From CAZEAC01 sp964510065 (GTDB taxonomy: Bacteria; Bdellovibrionota_C; UBA2361; CAIXSY01): a stretch of DNA of 6,176 nt. The stretch lies in NCBI GenBank assembly GCA_964510065.1, contig CAZEAC010000136.1, forward strand, positions 1 through 6,176, read 5' to 3'. Of the stretch, positions 1 to 5,000 are shown piece by piece (positions within the stretch are counted from its first letter, which is position 1; each line of letters begins with the position of its first letter). The notes below the pieces were generated by a model. The model saw only the letters and a program-made list of their open reading frames with translations, did not search any database and was not told the origin of the DNA. Both the position numbers and the translations under genes were made by a program.

Positions 1-245
1 ATGACGGATTCGTTGTTTTTATGCAGCCCAAAAATAGCGCCAAAGGAGTTCGTGAGCTACGTCTGCTTATAGGCGAAACAAGTTTTCTACCGATGGGCGG
101 GTATGTCGACGACGGTAATGGCAATATTACGGCAATTGTCTTCAAACATCTTAACGCGGAAATTGCGCTCAAAGATTCTGATTTTGAGCTACACGTGCCG
201 AACGGTACCGATATAGTCGATAGGCGTGCTCAGGCAAGTCCATAG
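1..245 (+). CDS. lolA: LolA-like outer-membrane lipoprotein carrier protein, C-terminal part only (5' end outside window)
   Basis: The reading frame is open from the window edge (first full codon at 3) to a TAG stop at 243-245, giving the last 80 residues. The pattern is typical of the C-terminal half of LolA: a beta strand (GFVVFMQPK), then 'ELRLLIGETSFLP' where LolA proteins describe the substrate strand, then 'DDGNGNITAIVFKHLNAE', and the closing 'DSDFELHVPNGTDIVD', which matches the family's usual ending of the type F-x-F-x-x-P-x-G-x-D-V. LolA proteins are periplasmic chaperones that carry lipoproteins from LolCDE to the outer membrane. The signal peptide would lie upstream and cannot be seen. 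ATG at 21 is an internal methionine, since homology starts before it. The gene converges on the Ro60 gene. Family assignment rests on pattern recognition over 80 residues; another LolA/LolB-fold protein is possible. Confidence 0.72.
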   Translation, partial: DGFVVFMQPKNSAKGVRELRLLIGETSFLPMGGYVDDGNGNITAIVFKHLNAEIALKDSDFELHVPNGTDIVDRRAQASP

Positions 246-294
246 GAGAGAGTGTGGCTCGGAGAACGCTACCTTTCTAAATTGACGAAGGGGA

Positions 295-359
295 AGGAAG
301 CTGCCAAAGGATGCACAAGACAACGAGAGTGTTGTAGTCCTATGCGCATGCAACTTCCC
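295..359 (-). repeat. Hairpin C: second copy of the GGACTACAAC...GTTGTCT module
   Basis: On the minus strand GGAAGTTGC (358-350) pairs with GCAGCTTCC (304-296), ATGCGCA (349-343) pairs with TGTGCAT (317-311), and ACAAC (335-331) pairs with GTTGT (324-320) around loop ACTCTC. As in hairpin B, GG (340-339) pairs with CU (319-318) across a three-base ACT bulge (338-336). A six-base bulge CCTTTG (310-305) lies on the 3' side. The shared decamer GTTGTAGTCC is found on the plus strand at 331-340 and 417-426. Confidence 0.5.
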
Positions 360-378
360 ATCCCCAACGCCATTATAA

Positions 379-445
379 GAGAAACGCCAAGTTGTTTCGG
401 AGACAACATAGTTGTGGTTGTAGTCCCCAGATGCATTCGTTTCTC
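379..445 (-). repeat. Hairpin B: first copy of the GGACTACAAC...GTTGTCT module
   Basis: The outer stem is GAGAAACG (445-438) paired with CGTTTCTC (386-379), 8 perfect pairs. The apical part pairs GGGG (428-425) with CTCC (402-399), skips ACT (424-422), and pairs ACAAC (421-417) with GTTGT (407-403) around a 9-nt loop. A rival pairing, ACAAC 415-411 with the same GTTGT, is also possible. The same module recurs in hairpin C. Confidence 0.5.
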
Positions 446-452
446 AAAACCT

Positions 453-477
453 GGCCAAGCTCGAGTGGAGCTTCGCC
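453..477 (-). other. Hairpin A: GC-rich stem-loop after Ro60 gene, followed by four U
   Basis: On the minus strand GGC (477-475), a G-G mismatch, AAGCTC (473-468), loop CACTC and GAGCTT (462-457), G, GCC (455-453) form a 9-bp hairpin, and GTTTT follows at 450-446. It could act as a weak intrinsic terminator for the Ro60 mRNA. Its strands GGCGAAG and CTTGGCC also resemble, from memory, the Ro60-binding stem of Y RNAs (GGUCCGA... and ...CUUGACC in human Y RNAs). Both readings are inference. Confidence 0.45.
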
Positions 478-519
478 TAAATCCTCTTGTCTCGTTTCCG
501 AGCCACACGAAATCTGATG

Positions 520-2100
520 TTATGCGTCGCACACTTCCTCCGATTCGGAGTCGCTTTGCTGTTGAATTTGCGATACCCAGTCAGCACCGCGTGCGCTACG
601 TGCAAATGCGTCAATTACTTTAAAAACATTGTCTGAAAAGCCGCCGATATTAAGGATGTCTTGTCTGTTCGGGACTTGCGAGGTCTCGTTTGGAGTCAGA
701 TCGATACACACAAGTTTTGCTTTTGGGCAGCGTCGCGAAAGAGTGTTCCACTGCAAAAGCATCTCAGTGCCTTTCGCATCCCGTGCATCAACCCAGGATT
801 CGTTGTCGGAAAGAAATATAACGAGGTCGGCATTGATGTTATTCTGATTAAGATACGTAAGCGCGGCGCTACAATTAGTCCCGCCACTTGGCAGTGCTGC
901 GAGCCTGTCGGCGTTTGTAAAAACAGAATCTCGGGGCTCCAGCCGAACTGATTGCACCTTTTCTTCAAACGGAATGATCTGCGCGTCGGGGTTAAGCCTA
1001 AGAATCGCGGCGCTGACCAGTGCCGCGACATCAACACAGCGTATCTTCGATGTTGAGCCTTTGCGGTAACCCGTTATCGGATCTTGCATTGATCCAGAAA
1101 TGTCAGTGCACACGACAACTTTTCCAGGAAGCTTTGGAAGATTCTGCAGGCTTAACTCAAGTGCGTCATGTAGGGCGTCTTGCACTTCGTGGGGCAGGCT
1201 GCTGTCCGCGCTTTTATAGGTTGCCATCAGCTGATAGGGAAATACCTTGGCGTGAGCAATCAGCTCGGGATCTCGGAGTCTATTAGCGATTATATGTACC
1301 AGGCCGCGGTCATTGAAAACTCCATGGCGAAGGAAGGTGTTAAGATTCATTCGAGTAGTTTGCCATCCAGCGTTTTTGGCAATCCCTTGCCACTGCGATT
1401 CGTCAAGTTTGAGATGGCTTAAGAGTTGAAAATCGATCGCCGGGGGTTGTTTGCGCTTGCCAGCCTTGAAGCTCTCATACTCGCGAACTAGCTTTGGCAG
1501 ATGCCTGTGTTGATACGGTTTTCCGAGGAGGTATCCGTAGAAGGCGTTTCGCTCCGGTGTTTCTGGTTTCGGGTGGATCATTCGAATCACATCGACGAAC
1601 GAGGGCTTATTACCGGCGGACTGTCGAAATAGCGCTTCGCTACTGCGCATAACCAGCCAGCGCTCGATGAGCTTTTTCGTGGCGCTTCCAAATGAGCGGC
1701 TTCCCACCTGACCGGAGCGTATTATCTGCACAAAGTTTCGGAGCATTTTGACGTTGTCGATTACCTGAAAGAAAACCCGCTCGAGCTCGCTTGTTGAGCG
1801 TTTCGCCACTATCGCGAGGAGTAACGCCGGGCAATCCTTCATAAAGCCGCGGGTGCGCGCGTGCAGCGCGAGATCGGCTAGGTATGTCGTCGAAACCTGT
1901 TTGCTTAAGGCAAGTATTCTCTCTAGTTGGATATCGGCGCGGGCATAGAAGGTATTATGCAATGTTCCAGTCAGCGCGTACTGCGCGAGCGCATGTTCGG
2001 CTCGAAACTCGTAGGCCGGCACATTCTCGTTGTTAAGGGTATCCGTCGCAGGCAGCGTAGTAGGTGTCTTTCTCGTAGAAAATAGGGTGGTGTTACTCAT
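520..2100 (-). CDS. rsr: Ro60 / TROVE-domain RNA-binding protein (Rsr)
   Basis: This is a full-length 526-residue bacterial ortholog of the Ro 60-kDa autoantigen, close to the family's usual size. The TROVE domain of helical repeats, which forms an RNA-binding ring, spans about residues 27-320 and shows 'YALTG' (41-45), 'RNFVQIIRSG' (121-130), 'FVDVIRMIHPKP' (168-179) and 'LNTFLRHGVF' (253-262). A von Willebrand A domain follows at about 326-505 with a complete metal-binding MIDAS: D333-x-S335-x-S337 (DISGSM), T408 in GGTN, and D432 in LSDNES. The acidic tail (SDSESEEVCDA) has no domain. Ro60 binds misfolded or damaged small RNAs and Y RNAs, and in bacteria can tether Y RNA to polynucleotide phosphorylase. 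The start is supported by a Shine-Dalgarno AAGGA at 2113-2109 with 8-nt spacing. A structured RNA candidate lies just downstream on the same strand, and a divergent Lrp-type regulator upstream. No rtcB, rtcA or pnp is in the window. Confidence 0.95.
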   Translation of the reverse strand: MSNTTLFSTRKTPTTLPATDTLNNENVPAYEFRAEHALAQYALTGTLHNTFYARADIQLERILALSKQVSTTYLADLALHARTRGFMKDCPALLLAIVAKRSTSELERVFFQVIDNVKMLRNFVQIIRSGQVGSRSFGSATKKLIERWLVMRSSEALFRQSAGNKPSFVDVIRMIHPKPETPERNAFYGYLLGKPYQHRHLPKLVREYESFKAGKRKQPPAIDFQLLSHLKLDESQWQGIAKNAGWQTTRMNLNTFLRHGVFNDRGLVHIIANRLRDPELIAHAKVFPYQLMATYKSADSSLPHEVQDALHDALELSLQNLPKLPGKVVVCTDISGSMQDPITGYRKGSTSKIRCVDVAALVSAAILRLNPDAQIIPFEEKVQSVRLEPRDSVFTNADRLAALPSGGTNCSAALTYLNQNNINADLVIFLSDNESWVDARDAKGTEMLLQWNTLSRRCPKAKLVCIDLTPNETSQVPNRQDILNIGGFSDNVFKVIDAFARSARGADWVSQIQQQSDSESEEVCDA

Positions 2101-2108
2101 ACCTCGTA

Positions 2109-2113
2109 TCCTT
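2109..2113 (-). promoter_or_regulatory. Ribosome binding site of Ro60 gene
   Basis: Minus-strand AAGGA sits 8 nt before the ATG at 2100-2098, at good spacing. It fixes the Ro60 start codon. Confidence 0.7.
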
Positions 2114-2129
2114 TCTTACAACGTGCCGT

Positions 2130-2163
2130 ATGCCGAGCCATCCTTCATTGGCGCGCTTGGCAT
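2130..2163 (-). promoter_or_regulatory. Stem-loop in the Ro60 mRNA leader
   Basis: On the minus strand ATGCC-A-AGC (2163-2155) can pair with GCT-C-GGCAT (2138-2130): eight pairs, one A-C mismatch and a 16-nt loop. It would sit near the predicted 5' end of the transcript, upstream of the ribosome binding site. It carries TGGCTCGG (2140-2133), also found in the 5' arm of the structured RNA after the gene (506-499). A role in mRNA stability or feedback is only inferred. Confidence 0.35.
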
Positions 2164-2169
2164 GGTGAA

Positions 2170-2200
2170 CATATAGGATAAACTTAATAAGTTTCGCCAA
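2170..2200 (-). promoter_or_regulatory. Possible Ro60 promoter
   Basis: On the minus strand TTGGCG (2200-2195) could serve as the -35 element and TATATG (2175-2170) as the -10 element, with a long 19-bp spacer. Transcription would start near 2163, giving a leader of about 63 nt. The 15-bp palindrome fills most of the spacer, as expected for a regulated promoter. The match to consensus is moderate. Confidence 0.35.
2180..2194. promoter_or_regulatory. 15-bp perfect palindrome, probable operator
   Basis: AAACTTAATAAGTTT is a perfect inverted repeat around one central base, in the region between the divergent Ro60 and Lrp-type regulator genes. Lrp/AsnC proteins typically recognise AT-rich palindromes of about this length, and such regulators often control the neighbouring divergent gene. 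It lies between the possible -35 and -10 elements of the Ro60 promoter, so binding there would be expected to repress. The assignment to this regulator is inference. Confidence 0.5.
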
Positions 2201-2205
2201 AATAT

Positions 2206-2225
2206 GTTAAAATGCGTTACAATGG
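2206..2225. repeat. Tandem decamer in the divergent promoter region
   Basis: GTTAAAATGC (2206-2215) is followed at once by GTTACAATGG (2216-2225), 8 of 10 positions identical and one helical turn apart. The second copy contains the possible -35 element of the regulator gene. It may be a binding site or chance AT-rich similarity. Confidence 0.3.
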
Positions 2226-2246
2226 ATCTATAGATTGCAGTATAAT
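2217..2246 (+). promoter_or_regulatory. Probable promoter of the Lrp-type regulator
   Basis: The -10 element TATAAT at 2241-2246 is a perfect sigma-70 consensus. The best -35 is TTACAA at 2217-2222 with an 18-bp spacer, a weak match. Transcription would start near 2253, leaving a leader of about 20 nt. A 10-bp perfect palindrome, ATCTATAGAT (2226-2235), lies between the two elements and could serve autoregulation. Confidence 0.5.
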
Positions 2247-2272
2247 GAGAGATATATTTAGAAACTGGCCTT

Positions 2273-3292
2273 ATGCGTGCTCGTCCGTTATTGCGACTTA
2301 GTGAGAAAGATCAGTGCGTGCTTTCTGCCATCGAGCATCGCGCGCGTGCGAGCGTGCCTGAACTTCGCAAAATTACTGGGCTTCGTGAACATGTATTGCG
2401 GCATCACGTGCATCAGCTTAAGGCTCGCGGCGTGCTTGTCGGGCGTGTGCCGGTTATTGACCCAGCTGCGTTCGGTATTACCGAGTATGTAGTCTACTGT
2501 GTCCTTTCGGCGATGAGGAAGCAGCATCGCGAGAAGATCTTGCAGACGCTGCGCGACGAAGCCAGAGTAATGTGGCTTTCCGAAGTGGGCGGTGATTACC
2601 ATTATGGCATCGAGGTCGGCGCGACGCATATCGCACAGGCGCAAAGCTTTCTTGTCGCCGTCTCTAAGAAGTTTGGTGACCCTCTGCATAGCAAGAGCTT
2701 TGCGACGATGCTTCGTTTTAGTGCATTTGGTCGAAAATATTTAGGGCGGCTTGGCGGACCGATACTTTGCTATGGCGCAAATAGACCGAATGTGCAGCTC
2801 GATGCGATGGATAGCCTGATTTTAAAGAGTATTTCCAGCGGCGACTATGAGTCACTTCGCGCACTCGCTGGCACATTGAAGATTTCGGCGAGCACGCTGG
2901 AAAGGCGAGTCGCGGCGCTCGAGGAAAAAAGGGTGATAGTTGGCTATCTTTGGCGAATGAATCCGAATCTGCTTGGGATTCAGCGCTACAAATTGCAAAT
3001 TATCCTTCGTGGGGTCATTGGTAACATCGCTGATCGACTATTTGCGTTCTGTGAAAAGCATCCACATATTGCAAACCTTGGTGAGTTCCTCGGTGCCTGG
3101 GATTTCGAGCTCGGCGTTGAGATTTCGTCTCCTTCCGAGCTTTCGGAGCTCTCGCGGGAGCTTTTTGATCGCTTTGGAAATGAAATTGAGAGTGTAAAGA
3201 CTATCCCGGTATTTTCCGTTCATAAGTTTTCGACCTTTGCCGAAGGGTTGTCCACTCAGCTTCCCGATCGGCGCCATTCGCTGCGCGGCTAA
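2273..3292 (+). CDS. Transcriptional regulator with two tandem Lrp/AsnC units
   Basis: The 339-residue protein is about twice the length of ordinary Lrp/AsnC regulators (about 150-165) because the winged-helix plus ligand-binding unit occurs twice. Unit 1 has a helix-turn-helix at about 12-60 (SEKDQCVLSAIEHRARAS..., LREHVLRHHVHQLKARGVL) and an alpha-beta domain at about 70-150. Unit 2 has a helix-turn-helix at about 176-226 (LDAMDSLILKSI..., ISASTLERRVAALEEKRVI, the best match to Lrp proteins) and an alpha-beta domain at about 237-320 including 'LGEFLGAWDFELGVEISSPSELSE', where Lrp proteins carry the GxxDxxL effector-site motif. It probably binds AT-rich palindromes in its own divergent promoter region and controls the Ro60 gene. 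The start has no clear Shine-Dalgarno sequence, although a consensus -10 box lies 27 bases upstream. The effector is unknown. Family assignment is firm; target and direction of control are inferred. Confidence 0.85.
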   Translation: MRARPLLRLSEKDQCVLSAIEHRARASVPELRKITGLREHVLRHHVHQLKARGVLVGRVPVIDPAAFGITEYVVYCVLSAMRKQHREKILQTLRDEARVMWLSEVGGDYHYGIEVGATHIAQAQSFLVAVSKKFGDPLHSKSFATMLRFSAFGRKYLGRLGGPILCYGANRPNVQLDAMDSLILKSISSGDYESLRALAGTLKISASTLERRVAALEEKRVIVGYLWRMNPNLLGIQRYKLQIILRGVIGNIADRLFAFCEKHPHIANLGEFLGAWDFELGVEISSPSELSELSRELFDRFGNEIESVKTIPVFSVHKFSTFAEGLSTQLPDRRHSLRG

Positions 3293-3293
3293 T

Positions 3294-3321
3294 CATCACC
3301 CGAACACGGTGGATGCTCTTT
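3294..3321 (+). terminator. Possible weak terminator after the regulator gene
   Basis: CATCACC (3294-3300) can pair with GGTGGATG (3308-3315) with one bulged G and a 7-nt loop, and CTCTTT follows. It starts just after the regulator stop codon. The T-rich tail is poor, so termination here is uncertain. Confidence 0.3.
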
Positions 3322-3515
3322 CATTGCGCTACTAAAGGCTATGGAGTAGGGAATCTAAACGCTTAGCTGTGTGACCACGCGTGAAAACGATGTATCTTAC
3401 CGCGGGTCTTCGCGGCGCCGATGTTAATCAATGCTAAGTCTGTGATATCACTAGCTCTAGTTGGATAGTTTTTGCAGTTGTGCTAGTCTTGCCTGACCAT
3501 TACAGATTTTTCCCG
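3322..3515. other. Non-coding gap before rimO with several short inverted repeats
   Basis: No convincing gene is seen. Short self-complementary elements follow one another: CTACT/AGTAG and CTAA/TTAG near 3330-3366, CACGCGTG at 3376-3383, CCGCG (3400-3404) with CGCGG (3411-3415), GTGATATCAC at 3442-3451, and CTAGCTCTAG at 3451-3460. A weak promoter for rimO could be TTGGAT (3461-3466) and TAGTCT (3484-3489) with a 17-bp spacer, which would start transcription about 20 bases before the ATG at 3516. Confidence 0.3.
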
Positions 3516-5000
3516 ATGAATAATTCTCTCTCAATTATTGGTAACGAGAGTTCGTGTCAGCACTCTCACGTGGCACTCAACGTGCTTGATGCCGGCGATG
3601 CTGTCGCGGCCCAGAATTTTATTGGCCGCGCCGCGGTGGTGACTCTTGGCTGCGCGAAAAATCAGGTCGATTCAGAAGTGATGCTTGGGGTGCTTCGAAA
3701 TAGCGGCTACGAAATAGTGGGCGATGTTTCAAAAGCTGATGTCGCAATTGTAAACACCTGCGGCTTTCTGCAGAGCGCGGTGAAAGAGAGCATTGATTGC
3801 ATTCTTGATGTTGCTGATTACAAAGAGAAAGGTAGTCTCCGCAAACTTATTGTTGCCGGCTGTGCGGTTGAACGCTACCGCGAAGAGCTTAGTAAAACCC
3901 TTCCAGAGGTCGATATTTTTTTAACTCTGGAAGATATTACCCGTGTTGGAGATGCCGCTCGAAGTGCTGAAAGTGAGCAGTTCCATGCGCTCCTGCAACG
4001 TTCCGGTCGTCCCTATTTTCTGTATGACGAAGCAACGCCTCGGCAAATTTCAAGCCGCGGGCATAGCGCATATGTGAAAGTTTCCGAGGGCTGCAATCGT
4101 CCCTGTACTTTTTGTATTATTCCGGGAATTCGCGGCAAGATGCGTAGCCGCACGGTTGATTCGCTTGTAAGCGAGGTTTCGCAGCTCGGTGCGCAGGGAG
4201 TAAAAGAAGTGAATCTCGTGGCTCAAGATCTCACGGCATATGGCGACGATCTTAAGGGCGTCGATGTCGTTTCTCTTCTACGGCGTCTTGATGCAATTCA
4301 ATCGGTCCCCTGGTTGCGGATTTTGTATGCGTATCCTCTGGGAGTGCATCGCGACCTTTTGCGCGCCCTAGTCGACCTTCCGAGCGTATGTGAGTATCTT
4401 GATATCCCGCTTCAACATTCAAGCGAAGCTGTGCTTCGCGAAATGAAGCGGCCCTTGGGAAAATTTTCTCCGCGCCGATTGGTCGAAATGATTAGGAGTG
4501 AAACACCGGAGCTGACCATTCGGACGACCTTTATTGTTGGATTTCCTGGAGAAACAGAACAGGATATTGAAGATCTGGAGTCTTTTATAAGCGAAGGTCA
4601 TTTTACCAATGTCGGTGTATTTACCTACTCGGCGGAGGAGGGAACTCCGGCATATGCTATGTCAGGCCAGGTACCTGAGGTAGTTATGAAGGAGCGCCGA
4701 GGCCGACTGATGCGCGCCCAGCAGCGGGTGGTCTCTTCGAAATTGCAGGGACTTATCGGTAAGCGCTTTCCAGTGCTTATTGAAGGTACGCACCAGGATA
4801 CCGACCTTTTGTTGACGGGACGGACCCGTTTCCAGGCTCCCGAGGTGGATGGGGAAGTTTTGGTCAATGAAATTGAAGGAGACGTTACGGAGAATTTGAC
4901 ACATAACATAGTAGGATCGATTCGAAACGTCGAAATTACAGGCGTTGCGGGATATGATCTTCTGGGCAAAATAGTACTGGGAGCCTATGACCAAGCCTAA
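3516..5000 (+). CDS. rimO: Ribosomal protein uS12 methylthiotransferase RimO
   Basis: RimO is a radical SAM enzyme with two iron-sulfur clusters that adds a methylthio group to a conserved aspartate of ribosomal protein S12. From the ATG at 3516 the protein has 494 residues. The N-terminal methylthiotransferase domain (about 38-165) has the three cluster cysteines C46 (LGCAKNQVDSE), C82 (NTCGF) and C116 (AGCAVE). The radical SAM domain (about 178-410) has C193-x3-C197-x2-C200 (EGCNRPCTFCIIP), 'AQDLTAYG' and 'DIPLQHSSEAVLREMKRP'. A C-terminal TRAM domain (about 412-490) follows. 'TLGCAKNQVDSE', 'FCIIPGIRGKMRSR' and 'GYDLLGKI' distinguish RimO from MiaB. The frame extends to a GTG at 3480 (506 residues), but neither start has a Shine-Dalgarno sequence. 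Homology begins only near residue 38, so a later start is possible. It overlaps the next gene by 14 bases. Confidence 0.95.
   Translation: MNNSLSIIGNESSCQHSHVALNVLDAGDAVAAQNFIGRAAVVTLGCAKNQVDSEVMLGVLRNSGYEIVGDVSKADVAIVNTCGFLQSAVKESIDCILDVADYKEKGSLRKLIVAGCAVERYREELSKTLPEVDIFLTLEDITRVGDAARSAESEQFHALLQRSGRPYFLYDEATPRQISSRGHSAYVKVSEGCNRPCTFCIIPGIRGKMRSRTVDSLVSEVSQLGAQGVKEVNLVAQDLTAYGDDLKGVDVVSLLRRLDAIQSVPWLRILYAYPLGVHRDLLRALVDLPSVCEYLDIPLQHSSEAVLREMKRPLGKFSPRRLVEMIRSETPELTIRTTFIVGFPGETEQDIEDLESFISEGHFTNVGVFTYSAEEGTPAYAMSGQVPEVVMKERRGRLMRAQQRVVSSKLQGLIGKRFPVLIEGTHQDTDLLLTGRTRFQAPEVDGEVLVNEIEGDVTENLTHNIVGSIRNVEITGVAGYDLLGKIVLGAYDQA

Larger units (their letters stand above)
252..508 (-). ncRNA. Candidate structured RNA next to Ro60 (possible Y-like RNA)
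   Basis: Read on the minus strand, the RNA begins 11 nt after the Ro60 stop codon. Its ends pair: 508-493 (GTGTGGCTCGGAAACG) with 268-252, giving 16 base pairs interrupted only by one bulged C at 264. Inside, in order, are hairpin A (477-453), hairpin B (445-379) and hairpin C (359-295). Four non-Watson-Crick pairs (345/315, 340/318, 353/301, 426/401) are G-U in the minus-strand RNA but would be A-C in a plus-strand RNA, so the fold points to transcription with the Ro60 gene. Ro60 proteins bind Y RNAs whose paired ends form a bulged stem and whose genes commonly lie beside the Ro60 gene. At about 257 nt this is longer than typical Y RNAs, and I see no tRNA-like T-loop as in YrlA. It could instead be a structured 3' UTR of the Ro60 mRNA or a compound bidirectional terminator. 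Confidence 0.55.

Noticed and set aside
371..379. TATAAT on the minus strand (377-372) as a promoter for a second small RNA
   Set aside because: No acceptable -35 element is found at 16-18 bp, and the box lies just beyond the hairpin B stem, so it is probably incidental.
252..508. A tRNA gene or YrlA-type tRNA-like domain in the region after rsr
   Set aside because: I found no T-loop of the GGTTCGAATCC kind and no cloverleaf with proper arm lengths on either strand.
269..532. Minus-strand open frame of 87 codons overlapping the Ro60 stop
   Set aside because: It lies mostly inside the structured RNA region in a different frame from rsr, and its protein looks like random composition with no motif.
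252..623. Plus-strand open frame of 123 codons across the rsr downstream region
   Set aside because: It runs antisense into the 3' end of the Ro60 gene, has no family resemblance, and its first part is explained by the inverted-repeat RNA structure.
661..1422. Several plus-strand frames of 70-96 codons inside the Ro60 gene
   Set aside because: They are antisense shadows of a clearly coding, full-length Ro60 sequence.
2288..2689. Minus-strand frame of 133 codons inside the regulator gene
   Set aside because: It is antisense to a well-supported Lrp/AsnC double-domain protein and has no recognisable motif.
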